DNA from: Deinococcus radiophilus
Lineage (GTDB): Bacteria; Deinococcota; Deinococci; Deinococcales; Deinococcaceae
NCBI RefSeq assembly: GCF_020889625.1
Contig: NZ_CP086380.1
Span: 1,952,001 to 2,016,000, forward strand
Reading direction: 5' to 3'
DNA length: 64,000 nucleotides
Positions 52,499 to 62,470 of the stretch are shown one piece after another (position 1 is the stretch's first letter; each line of letters begins with the position of its first letter). The notes beneath the pieces are model-generated. The model did no database searches. It saw only the letters and a list, made by a program, of their open reading frames with translations, and was not told the DNA's origin. Both the position numbers and the translations under genes were made by a program.

Positions 52499-52732
52499 AT
52501 GAGTGATTCGGGCGCTATTGCTATAGGTTTCGCAATTAAGCGGCTTAGAAGCTCCAAGAAGCTATCTCAAGAGAGCTTGGCAGAAATGTCTGGTATTCAC
52601 CGCACTTATATCAGTTCAATAGAGCGCGGAGAGCGAAACGTCGGGATAAACATGCTTCTATCTATTCTTGACGCATTGGAACAGAAACCCTCCAGCTTCT
52701 TTAGGGAGCTGGAAGACGAGGGGGTATTTTAA
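52499..52732 (+). CDS. XRE-type controller protein of the restriction-modification island
   Basis: 77-residue helix-turn-helix protein: [42 protein letters not shown], the layout of C proteins that time restriction gene expression. ATG 52499 is chosen; TTTACT or TACTCT lies 6-8 bases upstream, suggesting a leaderless RNA. The stop overlaps the nuclease start by one base (TAATG), giving a C-R operon. Base composition is AT-rich, unlike the surrounding genome. Binding site on the methyltransferase promoter is inferred. Confidence 0.8.
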   Translation: MSDSGAIAIGFAIKRLRSSKKLSQESLAEMSGIHRTYISSIERGERNVGINMLLSILDALEQKPSSFFRELEDEGVF

Positions 52733-53415
52733 TGGAATTGTGCCATAAAACTGTCAAGTCAAGAACCGCCTACTCCAAACATTTTCCTCACAAATGTCAG
52801 CTTCCTTTAGGTCATAGTGGCAAATGTCTCGAATTTCCTTTTTTAGTCAGCCTTTCAAAAACGCATCCTCGAATCGCAGCTAAGATTGTTCGAGATGCAA
52901 CTATGACTACAGGGGCAGCTTGGAAGAGTTCACAGGCTGGGCCTAATAGAATGCCAAGGTATGTTGCAATACTTGACGATGATATTCTACTGGAGAAATT
53001 CAACCTTGATATGCAGTCCCTACCCGAGATTACTAGATTGAAAATTAGGGAAAAGGCCGCAGATTATGATTCATGTATAGATGTAGCCAGAAAGTTAACT
53101 TGGCTAGCCTATCAATTGCACGGTGCGCCAATACCCGATAGTTTCACAAAGAATTATTTAGAAGAATTCTTTGGGCCAATGGTGGCGGGGTCTACAAATT
53201 GTGAGATTTGCAAGCTCCCTCTAACCATTGACCTATTTTCCGAAAATAGGGTAGGTAAGGCTGCCGTGGAAACTGCCCACAAGACACCCAGATTACATAA
53301 TGCCGAGAATGTAGGATTTGCCCATAGGTTTTGCAATGTGGCACAGGGGAATAAATCACTAGACGAATTTTATCTGTGGATGGAAGAGGTTTTGACTCGC
53401 GTAAAAATGCTATAG
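52732..53415 (+). CDS. HNH restriction endonuclease (predicted)
   Basis: 227 residues, no close named relative. The N-terminus has a zinc-like Cys/His set (CHKTV, then HKCQLPLGHSGKC). The C-terminal third is an HNH nuclease: CEICKLPL, then AHKTP, LHNAENVGFAHRFCNVAQGNKSL, carrying the His, Asn and His of the betabetaalpha-metal fold. The CxxC-type spacing suggests a structural zinc. It follows the C protein directly and converges on the methyltransferase (six-base overlap), the organisation of a Type II system. Role as the cutting enzyme is inferred from context. Confidence 0.7.
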   Translation: MELCHKTVKSRTAYSKHFPHKCQLPLGHSGKCLEFPFLVSLSKTHPRIAAKIVRDATMTTGAAWKSSQAGPNRMPRYVAILDDDILLEKFNLDMQSLPEITRLKIREKAADYDSCIDVARKLTWLAYQLHGAPIPDSFTKNYLEEFFGPMVAGSTNCEICKLPLTIDLFSENRVGKAAVETAHKTPRLHNAENVGFAHRFCNVAQGNKSLDEFYLWMEEVLTRVKML

Positions 53416-55290
53416 CTCTGCTTCATGTGCCAGTCCGCGTATAGATACCAGCAGTCTACTCCTCTCTTCCAAAATATGCTTAAATCCGGCTATCATTTTA
53501 TCCCATTCGCTATTGCGTCGAGGTATTGCAATCTTTACCTGCTCTAACCTATTGCCTAGAGTACCAAGTGTTGATTGAACAAAAACCATATTCCGAACTT
53601 GATTCTGCACTTCGGCCAAATTTAACATATATAATAATTCATAGTTATTTATTAAACTGTTAAATTCTACTGATAATATTTTTATATGACTTTGTACTAT
53701 GCACCTCGAATTCTCTTCGGTGACCAGAGCGGTTTTTCCAATTCTGTATCTCCCATCTACTGCCATTAATATGTCCCCGGCGGCGATATTCTGTTTTTTC
53801 GAATACATTTCATATATTTCTTCGCTGACAGAATTTGTGGGATCGGAAGAAAACTCCAAATTATTTATGTCGGAGGTTCTTATGAACGGAATATCACCCG
53901 TACCATAGTTTTCTGAGCCAACTTCGTGACCTTTTCTTATTTTCAAAACTCCCATTCTAATTAACTCACCAATGGTTATAACTTGACCTATGTTGTCCAA
54001 TTTGCCTGCTTCATCATCATTGAAATAATATCTTGGGACTCTATATTCCTTTTTCAAACAGACAGATTTCCAGATCCTGTTTTCTATACCCTCATGAAAT
54101 AGATTTGCTATATCCGCAAAATCATCTGGAACGGAGAGTCCTGAAGGGTAGTGAGTGCGGCCGCGCTTATCATGACCGCACCTTTTAGCTACAGCTACCT
54201 GCGTTTTTTCTTCCGGCATTTCTTTCGTTTTTTTGAAGAAAAGCACATTAGTTTTAATATCCGTGTATGGCTGGAAAGTTGTTCGCGGACAATCAATTAA
54301 GGCAAAAACTATACCTCTATTTTTCAGATATTCCCACACATATTCTGATGACTTCCCACCGAACACTCCCTCCGGTAATATAAGAGCCATCCTACCATTT
54401 TCCTTGAGAAGCTTCACGCACAACTCTATAAAAAGAATTTGTGGGTCTTGCGCACCAAGAATGTGTCTGCTTGGACATAGAGTACCATTTTCCACTTTCC
54501 ATGAGTGACCGAGTTGGTAATCTTTTAGTATAGCCTTATTATCTACTTTAATTTTCGTACCAAACGGCGGATTTGCCACAACTATATCAAACTGTTCTTC
54601 GTATTGAGGATTGTCAATAATAAATTTTAATGAGTCTGAGTTTACCACCTTAGCAAATCCGTTGGTTGAAATTTCTAGCAACGCACTAGATAGCATGGCC
54701 ATATCGGCGTCTTTATCAATACCTAAGATTTCATAGCGAGCAGTAGGATCTTTATATGTCAATTCCCAATATGCTTGACATGAAGAAAGAAATCCTCCCG
54801 TTCCACAGGCAGGATCAATAATTTTGTCTCCAGGCTTAGGGGATAAAATCTTTATTATCGCATCCGTTAAATTCTTAGGTGTGAAAAACTGCCCTTTATC
54901 TCCGCGAATAGTTGGCCCTATCAAAGCCTGAAAGGCATCTCCAACAATATGTCCAGGGGCACTATGAAGTTCAATATCGGATATCTCCGCAAATGCCGAA
55001 ACAACCGAAGACAGATCAAGCGAAAAATATTTATCTTGATTTTCCAATATTTCAAATTCATCTCCACCCAACTTAAGCAGGTCTTCTTGATTATTGACTG
55101 GATCATCGATAAAGTTACTTAAAACCGTTTTTCCATTTCGCCTCTCCGCCGCCAATTTAAGCAAAAGTATTCGCGACAATTCGTAAATTAGTTTCTCGGC
55201 GCGACTAGAATTACTATTTGTGTAAAGTCTGTAGTAAAGGTTCTTAAATCTCCTTGGGTAATCGGCAACAACTTGTTCCACATTCGTCAT
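53410..55290 (-). CDS. Type I-like N6-adenine methyltransferase fused to a specificity domain
   Basis: 626 residues. An N-terminal helical domain (1-150) leads to the SAM site DPACGTGGFLSSC (near 158-170) and catalytic motif IV NPPFGT (near 240), in the gamma order of HsdM. After about residue 410 a target-recognition domain of HsdS type follows (GDIPFIRTSDINNLEF, then QSTLGTLGNRLEQVKIAIPRR and a C-terminal coiled coil). One TRD per chain suggests a dimer reading a split palindrome. TTGACA-17-TATAGT promoter; leaderless. AT-rich, probably horizontally acquired. Confidence 0.88.
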   Translation of the reverse strand: MTNVEQVVADYPRRFKNLYYRLYTNSNSSRAEKLIYELSRILLLKLAAERRNGKTVLSNFIDDPVNNQEDLLKLGGDEFEILENQDKYFSLDLSSVVSAFAEISDIELHSAPGHIVGDAFQALIGPTIRGDKGQFFTPKNLTDAIIKILSPKPGDKIIDPACGTGGFLSSCQAYWELTYKDPTARYEILGIDKDADMAMLSSALLEISTNGFAKVVNSDSLKFIIDNPQYEEQFDIVVANPPFGTKIKVDNKAILKDYQLGHSWKVENGTLCPSRHILGAQDPQILFIELCVKLLKENGRMALILPEGVFGGKSSEYVWEYLKNRGIVFALIDCPRTTFQPYTDIKTNVLFFKKTKEMPEEKTQVAVAKRCGHDKRGRTHYPSGLSVPDDFADIANLFHEGIENRIWKSVCLKKEYRVPRYYFNDDEAGKLDNIGQVITIGELIRMGVLKIRKGHEVGSENYGTGDIPFIRTSDINNLEFSSDPTNSVSEEIYEMYSKKQNIAAGDILMAVDGRYRIGKTALVTEENSRCIVQSHIKILSVEFNSLINNYELLYMLNLAEVQNQVRNMVFVQSTLGTLGNRLEQVKIAIPRRNSEWDKMIAGFKHILEERSRLLVSIRGLAHEAEL

Positions 55291-55298
55291 ACTTGCAC

Positions 55299-55327
55299 AC
55301 TATATATAACATGACACAAAGTGTCAA
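55299..55327 (-). promoter_or_regulatory. Methyltransferase promoter with palindromic operator
   Basis: On the minus strand, TTGACA (-35, 55327-55322) and TATAGT (-10, 55304-55299) have an ideal 17-base spacer, and the ATG follows eight bases later. TGACACTTTGTGTCA (55326-55312), a perfect 6+3+6 palindrome, overlaps the -35 box and spacer. It is the likely site where the C protein represses the methyltransferase gene. Confidence 0.75.
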
Positions 55328-55339
55328 CCCCTGTTCTCT

Positions 55340-55399
55340 ACCCACGCCCAAGCCTCCGCTTTGGCTCCCTTCTGGGGGCGGCGGGGGCTTGGCGTGGGT
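55340..55399. repeat. Long hairpin at the right edge of the island
   Basis: ACCCACGCCCAAGCC (55340-55354) and GGCTTGGCGTGGGT (55386-55399) pair with one bulge, and TCCGC/GCGGG extends the stem inward. Just beyond the methyltransferase promoter. It may mark the boundary of the acquired segment or be an ordinary GC-rich hairpin of the host. Confidence 0.5.
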
Positions 55400-55516
55400 G
55401 GGGGAGAGCAAATCTCTTTTCCGCCCGCCGCGTACCCAGGGACAGCCGACCCCACCGCGCCCGTAGTGCGGCCATGCAGCCATTTTTCATCCACCCCTGC
55501 CCTATGCTGGACCCTG

Positions 55517-56020
55517 ATGAACAGACTTCTTTTCCCGGCCGCGCTGGGGCTGATGCTGACGGCCTGTACCCCTGCCATGACGGCCCCGGACCTGACTGGC
55601 TCGCCGCTGGTGACAGGCCAGGAGTGGACCATGCTCTCGCCGGCGGCGGGCGGCAACCTTCAACTTTCACGTCAGCTCACGGTAGGCGAGCGCGAACTCC
55701 AAACCGACGGTACCGTGCAGTACCGCACAGCACCCATCACCACCGTGACGGGCAAGACCGAAGACTTGTTCCGCTTCCTGCCGCTGGGTCAGGGTCGCTC
55801 GGTTATTGTGGCAGGCCGCAGTGAAACCACCTTCGACCTGCGCTTTTTCGACTTCTGCGTGGTGCGCAGTGATTCGGCCTCAGTCAATGAACTGTTGAGC
55901 GGCGTCTATGTGCAGACCGCCACCCTGGAAGGGCTGGCCCTGAACCGCGCCTACCAGTCGTATGTGAATACCGGCGTAGCAGCGGGGTTGCCCGCCTGCA
56001 CCCTGACACGGGTGAAATGA
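55517..56020 (+). CDS. Putative lipoprotein
   Basis: Unrecognised 167-residue protein with lipobox LMLTAC near residue 17 and a body rich in beta-prone segments (GGNLQLSRQLTVGERELQTDG, VIVAGRSETTFDLRFFDF). The start at 55517 has TATGCT eight bases upstream; the frame open from 55361 would precede the signal peptide. One further Cys pair (FCVV, PACTL). It stands alone with no clear operon partner. Confidence 0.6.
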   Translation: MNRLLFPAALGLMLTACTPAMTAPDLTGSPLVTGQEWTMLSPAAGGNLQLSRQLTVGERELQTDGTVQYRTAPITTVTGKTEDLFRFLPLGQGRSVIVAGRSETTFDLRFFDFCVVRSDSASVNELLSGVYVQTATLEGLALNRAYQSYVNTGVAAGLPACTLTRVK

Positions 56021-56081
56021 GCCAGTGAAATAAGAGCAGATACCCCAGTTGACGCGGGTAGTTGCTCTTGGAGGGCATGGC

Positions 56082-56396
56082 TTACTGCGCGGGGGAGATG
56101 ACTTCTACCGCCGTCAGGGTTTCCGTGACGCGGTAGGTGTGTTCCTTACCACGGGGAACCAGGTAGGAGTCACCCGCTTCTAATGAATAAGTTTTACCGT
56201 CTACCATCAGTTCTACGCGGCCACTGACCACGTATCCCAGGGTTTCATAATCGTTGGCATGCGGCTGCTTGTCCTGGGTATCTGCAGGTTCTTCGCGGTG
56301 CCATAGCCGCATGGCGCTCTGCTCTCCCTTGACCAGGTGGTGCTCGCCATTCTCGCCGTGGGTGGTCTCACCAGTACTGACTTTGTAATTGGTCAT
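56082..56396 (-). CDS. Cupin-domain protein
   Basis: 104 residues forming a single cupin barrel. Motif 1 is seen as HANDYETLGYVVSGRVELMVDG, and motif 2 as GDSYLVPRGKEHTYRV. Metal-binding histidines are only partly conserved (His in KEHTYRV, one near HAND). The substrate is not indicated. It lies next to the HxlR-nitroreductase pair on the opposite strand to the nitroreductase. Confidence 0.78.
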   Translation of the reverse strand: MTNYKVSTGETTHGENGEHHLVKGEQSAMRLWHREEPADTQDKQPHANDYETLGYVVSGRVELMVDGKTYSLEAGDSYLVPRGKEHTYRVTETLTAVEVISPAQ

Positions 56397-56481
56397 GCTT
56401 CAGTCTGAAAGGCCCAGTATGAGCCGGGGTGAAGCCGTCTTGGGAGAGCCTTGGAGTTCACACAAGAGCATTGGGCAAGCG

Positions 56482-56841
56482 TCAGTGGGCAGGCTCAGCC
56501 GCCGGCAACTGGCGGGTGGCCCAGTCTCCAATAGCGTCAATGACGGTCTGCAGCTCACGGCCAGCGGGTGTCAGGCTATAAACGCTGCGGCCCAGGCGCG
56601 TCGGCCCCTCTTCTAGCCGCTTGCTGACGATCCCCAGGCTTTCGAGCTGTTCCAGCCGCTGGGTCAAGGTGGCACTATTGCAGCCGCCAGCGGCGCGGGC
56701 CAGTTCGTTAAAGCCCATCTCACTTTGCAGCAGCACGCGAATGATGTGCAGCACCCACTTTTCCTGCAAGATGCCGATGGCGCGGTAGACCGGGCAGAAC
56801 TCGGGTGGGTGTTCCGGCATGGGAGGAGGAGCAGCATTCAT
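56482..56841 (-). CDS. HxlR-family transcriptional regulator
   Basis: 119-residue winged-helix regulator: CPVYRAIGILQEKWVLHIIRVLL (HxlR opening with conserved Cys), MGFNELARAAGGCNSATLTQRLEQLESLGIV (recognition helix), then TPAGRELQTVIDAIGDWA. HxlR proteins often sense redox or electrophile stress and regulate divergent oxidoreductases. ATG 56841 has TAGAAT seven bases upstream; the frame open from 56868 is unlikely. Divergent from the nitroreductase. Confidence 0.88.
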   Translation of the reverse strand: MNAAPPPMPEHPPEFCPVYRAIGILQEKWVLHIIRVLLQSEMGFNELARAAGGCNSATLTQRLEQLESLGIVSKRLEEGPTRLGRSVYSLTPAGRELQTVIDAIGDWATRQLPAAEPAH

Positions 56842-56925
56842 ATTGAGCATTCTAGCGCACCGGGTCAATTACCTCAAAATTCAGATCGCTTGACGAACTA
56901 AAGCAGTGGGGATAATCTTGCCGGC
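56842..56925. promoter_or_regulatory. Divergent promoters of HxlR and nitroreductase
   Basis: Leftward: TAGAAT (56849-56854 on the minus strand). Rightward: TTGACG (56890-56895), 17 bases, then TAATCT (56913-56918), seven bases before the nitroreductase ATG. The short shared gap is where the regulator probably binds; no clear operator palindrome is visible. Confidence 0.6.
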
Positions 56926-57558
56926 ATGACCAATGTTGCTCTTCCCGAAACCGACCAAGCTCAGGCCATCACCGACATCATTGAGAGCCGCCGCTCTATT
57001 CGCCGCTTTGAGTCGGGGCCGATTCCCGAAGCGGACCTGCGCGAGATGCTGCGCCTGGCTGGCTTGGCCCCTAGCGCCTGGAATGCCCAGACCTGGCGCT
57101 TTGTGGTAGTGCAGGACCCGGCCCTCAAAGAGCAGCTGCAGGCCGCTGCCTACGGCCAGCCACAGGTAACGAATGCCCCCGCTGTGATCGTGGTTTATTC
57201 CGACATGGAAGACACCCTCCAGACCGCCGAAGACACCGCCCACCCCGGCATGGGGGAAGCGGGCCGCAGCCAGCAGCGCCAGACCTTTGACGGTGCTTTT
57301 GGCGCGCAGGATGTCGCTCAGCGCGGTCAGTGGGGACTGGCTCAGGCCAATATCGCTTTTGGCTTCCTGATGCTGGCCGTCCGTGGCCTGGGCTACGACG
57401 GCGTGCCGATGCTGGGCTTTGACCCTGCCAAGGTCCGTGAACTGCTGGACCTGCCCGAGCACGTGCAGTTTGCCGGGATTTACCCGGTAGGCAAGCGCGC
57501 AGAAGAGGGTTTTTCCCACCACCGCCACAGCGTGGACCGCGTGACCACCTGGAAGTAA
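56926..57558 (+). CDS. Nitroreductase-family FMN enzyme
   Basis: 210-residue NAD(P)H-dependent flavin oxidoreductase of the nitroreductase fold. Typical marks: [25 protein letters not shown] (FMN phosphate contact), [18 protein letters not shown], and the C-terminal [27 protein letters not shown] with IYPVGKR. It could reduce nitro compounds or quinones. Divergent from an HxlR regulator, a common pairing, so expression is likely inducible by electrophiles. A good terminator follows. Confidence 0.9.
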   Translation: MTNVALPETDQAQAITDIIESRRSIRRFESGPIPEADLREMLRLAGLAPSAWNAQTWRFVVVQDPALKEQLQAAAYGQPQVTNAPAVIVVYSDMEDTLQTAEDTAHPGMGEAGRSQQRQTFDGAFGAQDVAQRGQWGLAQANIAFGFLMLAVRGLGYDGVPMLGFDPAKVRELLDLPEHVQFAGIYPVGKRAEEGFSHHRHSVDRVTTWK

Positions 57559-57576
57559 GGCAAAAGGGACAGTCAG

Positions 57577-57613
57577 AAAGGCAGAAGGGAATTTCTCCCT
57601 CTGCCTTTTTTTG
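57577..57613 (+). terminator. Terminator of the nitroreductase gene
   Basis: AAAGGCAGAAGGGA (57577-57590) pairs with TCCCTCTGCCTTT (57596-57608) with one bulged A and is followed by TTTTTG. Confidence 0.9.
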
Positions 57614-57826
57614 TGGTTTTGCTGTTTAATGGCTCATCCGTTTCTGGCTGAGACTTTTTCTTGCCTCTCGGCCCTTGTCGAAGGGGATGCTTGTGCTGCG
57701 GAGCCGGCTTTGGTGCACAGCTGCCTAAGGAAGTAACATGGGGCGGAAGTCTGTCTATTTGGTTACATTCCGGCCCTGCTGTCACTCTTTCCCGCGCCTC
57801 CTCCGGGGGAATCAGGAGCGTCTCAC

Positions 57827-58222
57827 ATGACCACTTTCCGAATCAGCGGTTACACCAATATGGCTACGCAGCTGGAGCATTCCCCGGACCCTGACCCGCG
57901 TGATCTGGCCACCCACGACTTGCGGGCGCGTGAAATCCGGGCCGACCATAGCTTGCCCGGCAAACTCAGGCGGCGCTTTGGGGGCGCTGGACTGGCCGCA
58001 CTGGGCAGCGAACGCTATGAGCTGGAACAGGCCGCGCTGCTGTATCAGGGTATGGCGGAGTGGCGCGAAACCGCGCCTGGAACCGGATCGGAGCAGCAGC
58101 GGTGGCGCGCTGAAGCCGCCGAGATGCGGCAACACGTCCAGCGGCTGACCGTGCGTGCAGCGTCTGCCCAGGGCGCAGGCCTCGGCCAGATCACGACCAC
58201 CACGGACGTGTTAGGCGACTGA
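57827..58222 (+). CDS. Protein of unknown function
   Basis: Unrecognised 131-residue protein, charged and probably helical (RDLATHDLRAREIRADHSLPGKLRRRF, then SEQQRWRAEAAEMRQHVQRL). No signal peptide or membrane segment. AGGAG lies eight bases before the ATG, so the start is well placed and the gene is likely real. The 220 bases upstream contain no other gene. It precedes the broken transporter gene. Confidence 0.55.
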   Translation: MTTFRISGYTNMATQLEHSPDPDPRDLATHDLRAREIRADHSLPGKLRRRFGGAGLAALGSERYELEQAALLYQGMAEWRETAPGTGSEQQRWRAEAAEMRQHVQRLTVRAASAQGAGLGQITTTTDVLGD

Positions 58223-58297
58223 CCCAGGCCCTGTCTGCGGTGTCCTAAGCTGTTTGGCTGATCCGTCCTTCTCCGGTGACGCGTATGCTGGGGCGTT

Positions 58298-59527
58298 ATG
58301 GCAACTGCACGCCCACCCGCCCTGGTTTTCATCCTGATCGTCGCCCTGATCGACGTGATCGGTATCGGTCTCATCATTCCGGTGTTGCCAGGGCTGGTCA
58401 AGGAACTGGCCGGGTCCGATGCGGCGGGGGCGCGTATGATCGGCGTCCTGACGGCAGCTTATGCGGTCATGCAGTTCCTGATGGCGCCTATTCTGGGACG
58501 CCTGAGTGACCGTTTCGGGCGGCGGCCTGTGCTGCTGGTCGCCACCGCAGGCATGGCACTGGACTACTTGGTGCTGTACTTTGCCCCCAGCCTCTGGTGG
58601 CTGCTGCTGGGACGGATCATTGCCGGGGCGACCGGAGCCAGCATCACGGTGATCAACGCTTATATCGCAGACGTGTCCCCACCAGAGCAGCGGGCCGCCA
58701 ACTTCGGCAAAATCGGAGCGATGTTCGGCCTGGGCTTTATTTTGGGTCCGGCGCTGGGTGGTCTGTTGGGTGAATACGGCCTGCGGACTCCATTCCTGTT
58801 CGCCGCTGTGATTTCCGGGATCAGCTGGCTATACGGCTATTTCATCCTGCCCGAGTCGCTATCGCCCGGAAAACGCAGTGCCACCTGGCAGTGGGCCGAC
58901 CTGAACCCGCTGAAGCCGCTTGCAGCCCTGACCACTTACCCAGCTGTGCGGAACCTCACCTGGGTCTTTATCCTGATCGGCCTGGCCATGCAGGTCATCT
59001 TCAGCACCTGGGTGCTGTTTACCGAGGCGGTGCTGGGCTGGACACCAGGACAAAACGGCGTGGCTCTGGCGGTGTCGGGACTCCTGACTGCAGTGGTGCA
59101 GGGCGCAATGGTAGGCCGCTTTATTGCCGCTTATGGCGAGCGCCGCACCATCCTGTGAGGCCTGGGCTTCGCATTGGTAGAGTTCATCTTGCTGGCCTTC
59201 GCCACCACGGCGCCGCTGCTGTGGATCTCGTTGGTGATCGGCGCGCTGGGCGGTCTGGCGCAGCCAGCCATCCAGGGCTATATCTCCCGCCAGGTGTCGG
59301 ACAGTGAACAGGGACGGGTGCAGGGTGCCATCTCCAGCCTGAACAGTTTGGTCGGGATCGTCGGCCCGCTGCTGGCGACCAGTGTCTTTGCGGCATTTAC
59401 CGGGCAGATGGCCTGGCTGCACTTCCCCGGTGCGGCTTTCGCAATGGGGGCTGTGTTCATGGCCTCGGGTCTGGTGCTGGTCCTGCGGGCGCTACGTAAG
59501 AACGATGCTCTGGGTGGGGTGAAGTAA
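58298..59527 (+). pseudogene. MFS (TetA-type) transporter with in-frame TGA
   Basis: A 410-codon major facilitator gene of the TetA-like drug-efflux group interrupted by TGA at 59156-59158. The first part (286 residues) has the motif A loop [14 protein letters not shown] between helices 2 and 3 and continues through nine or so helices to RRTIL; the same frame resumes with [21 protein letters not shown] and runs to 59527. No frameshift is needed. TATGCT lies eight bases before ATG 58298. Either a nonsense mutation, a readthrough case, or a sequence error. Confidence 0.75.
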
Positions 59528-59603
59528 GCCGCAGCCAGAGCAGACTGCGCAAGGTGTCATTCGGCCTTCTGCCTGGTGGACTGGCAGGCGTACACTGCCC
59601 CCT

Positions 59604-60746
<1,143 letters not shown>

Positions 60747-60758
60747 CGCCGAGCTGTG

Positions 60759-60980
60759 ATGACCCGCAGACAACGCTGGTGGCTGGCCAGCGTGGGGGGC
60801 CTTCTCCTGGCCTCGCCGCTGCTGCTCCCTCTGGTGGTTGCGGCCTGGCTGATACTGATTCCACCGCCAGACGCGTCGGACTACGTTGTGGTTCACCTGG
60901 CTCCGCTGTGGCCGTTGGCGCTGTTGGGCCTGGCCTGCTTGCTGCTGGCGGGCTGGTCACACCGTCTCTGGTTAGACTGA
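60759..60980 (+). CDS. Small two-helix membrane protein
   Basis: About 73 residues with two hydrophobic segments (SVGGLLLASPLLLPLVVAAWLIL and APLWPLALLGLACLLLAGW), joined by a short polar loop. No known family. ATG 60759 is preceded by a GTG three bases earlier. It follows mqnE by a dozen bases and is probably in its transcript. Function unknown. Confidence 0.55.
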   Translation: MTRRQRWWLASVGGLLLASPLLLPLVVAAWLILIPPPDASDYVVVHLAPLWPLALLGLACLLLAGWSHRLWLD

Positions 60981-60984
60981 CGCC

Positions 60985-61401
60985 ATGCCTGTGACCCGCC
61001 ACCCTACCTGGCTGACCGTACTGGGGGTTCTCTCCATACTGGTCGGCCTGGCTCCGGTGTTGGGGTCCGTGCCTTTGCCGTACATCGCCTATCAGGTTTG
61101 GCCCTGGCTGTGCGCTCTGGGCTTGGGGCTACTGCTGTGGGGCGCTTTGAGTCTGCTGCTGCGCGGCTGGCGGCAGTGGCGCTCCGGACAGGGCGCATCA
61201 GGGCTGTTTCACTGGGCTGGGGTGGCCCTGCTGACCTTTCCGGTGGCGCTTCTGTCTGCAATCGCTCTGGCTTCTGGCAGGGGCGACTGGGGCCTGACCT
61301 ACTACAGTTTGCCCCTCTCGCCCTAGTTCGACCTGGCCGTCTGGCTGGGAGTGGCCCTTACCTTGCTGTGGCTGGGGCGCAGCCGTCCGCACCTGGGCTA
61401 A
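60985..61401 (+). pseudogene. Membrane protein gene with in-frame TAG
   Basis: The frame encodes 113 residues with hydrophobic segments near 10-30, 38-58 and 72-92, then TAG at 61324-61326, after which the same frame reads FDLAVWLGVALTLLWLG, a clear further membrane helix, and stops at 61399-61401. The original protein was therefore about 137 residues with four helices. TAGACT lies six bases before the ATG. No recognised family. Nonsense mutation or sequence error. Confidence 0.65.
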
Positions 61402-61554
61402 GGTTGATTCATGCCATGCTGAACCGGCTGCTAACACTCTCGGCGTTATTCGCCAACGGGTTATTCTTCTCAAGAGAGTCAGGAGTGCCTTCACCAGCGG
61501 GCTACGCCATCTGGCCGATGTCCGCTAGGACCGGGCCCTGAGAAACTGTCCTCC

Positions 61555-62451
61555 ATGACCCTCCACCCAGACGAAATCCCCACCGATACCGCGCTGGTCC
61601 GGCAGTTGCTGTCGGCGCAGTTTCCGCAGTGGGCAGAGTTGCCGCTCCGGCGGGTGCTGAGCAGTGGCACCGACAATGTCATGTACCGCCTGGGGGGTGA
61701 CTTGGCGGTGCGTTTGCCCCGGACCGAGGACGCCTCAGGACAGATTCTCAAGGACTGGATCTGGCTGCCCCGCCTGGCCCCGCACTTGCCTTGTTCCATC
61801 TCGCAACCGTTGGAACTGGGCCAGCCGAGCAGAGAATATCCGCTGCCCTGGGGTATTTACCGCTGGCTGCCAGGCCAGACCCCGCAGCCTGGTCAGGATC
61901 TGCGCCGGGTGGCCGTGGATCTGGCCGACTTTATCCGCACCCTGCAGGCGATAGATACGGCGGGTGCGCCCCGCGCCGGTGACGAGAACTTTGGGCGCGG
62001 TGTGCCCTTGATCGAACGGGACGAGTACATGCGTGAGAGCATCGCTCAGCTGCCAGAAGATGTAGACAGGGCAGCCGTCACGTCCTTCTGGGAGGCCGCC
62101 CTCACTGCTCCGCCCTGGTCGGGCCCACCCGTCTGGATTCACGGCGATCTGCAAGCGGGCAACCCTCTGGTCGCCGATGGACGTTTGAGCGCCGTGATTG
62201 ACTTTGGCACCCTGGCGGTGGGTGATCCGGCCTGTGAACTGGCGGTCGCCTGGGTGCTCTTAGACGCTCCAGCTCGCGCCGAATTTATGAATGCCCTGAA
62301 GTTCAGTGCCGCTGATTGGCAGCGGGCACGGGGCTGGGCGCTGTCCATTGCGGTGATTGCCCTGCCGTATTACCTGCACCGCAGTCCGGCTATCGCTGCT
62401 GCGTCCCGGCGTACTATTGCCGAAGTATTACGTCCGGATGGTCCCGGCTGA
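61555..62451 (+). CDS. Aminoglycoside phosphotransferase-family kinase
   Basis: 298-residue APH/choline-kinase-fold protein. Catalytic loop HGDLQAGNPL (near residue 200, where the family usually has HGDLHPGN) and the metal-binding DFG in AVIDFGTLAVGDPACELA. The N-lobe includes SGTDNVMYRLGGDLAVRLPR with a probable ATP Lys/Arg. Such proteins may phosphorylate aminoglycosides, macrolides or metabolites; the substrate cannot be inferred. It lies between two menaquinone genes but shows no clear link. Confidence 0.85.
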   Translation: MTLHPDEIPTDTALVRQLLSAQFPQWAELPLRRVLSSGTDNVMYRLGGDLAVRLPRTEDASGQILKDWIWLPRLAPHLPCSISQPLELGQPSREYPLPWGIYRWLPGQTPQPGQDLRRVAVDLADFIRTLQAIDTAGAPRAGDENFGRGVPLIERDEYMRESIAQLPEDVDRAAVTSFWEAALTAPPWSGPPVWIHGDLQAGNPLVADGRLSAVIDFGTLAVGDPACELAVAWVLLDAPARAEFMNALKFSAADWQRARGWALSIAVIALPYYLHRSPAIAAASRRTIAEVLRPDGPG

Positions 62452-62470
62452 GAAGGCGCATAGTGGAGCT

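Noticed and set aside
59156..59158. TGA as a selenocysteine codon
   Set aside because: MFS transporters of this group have no selenocysteine, and no selenocysteine-insertion hairpin is apparent; a nonsense change is simpler.
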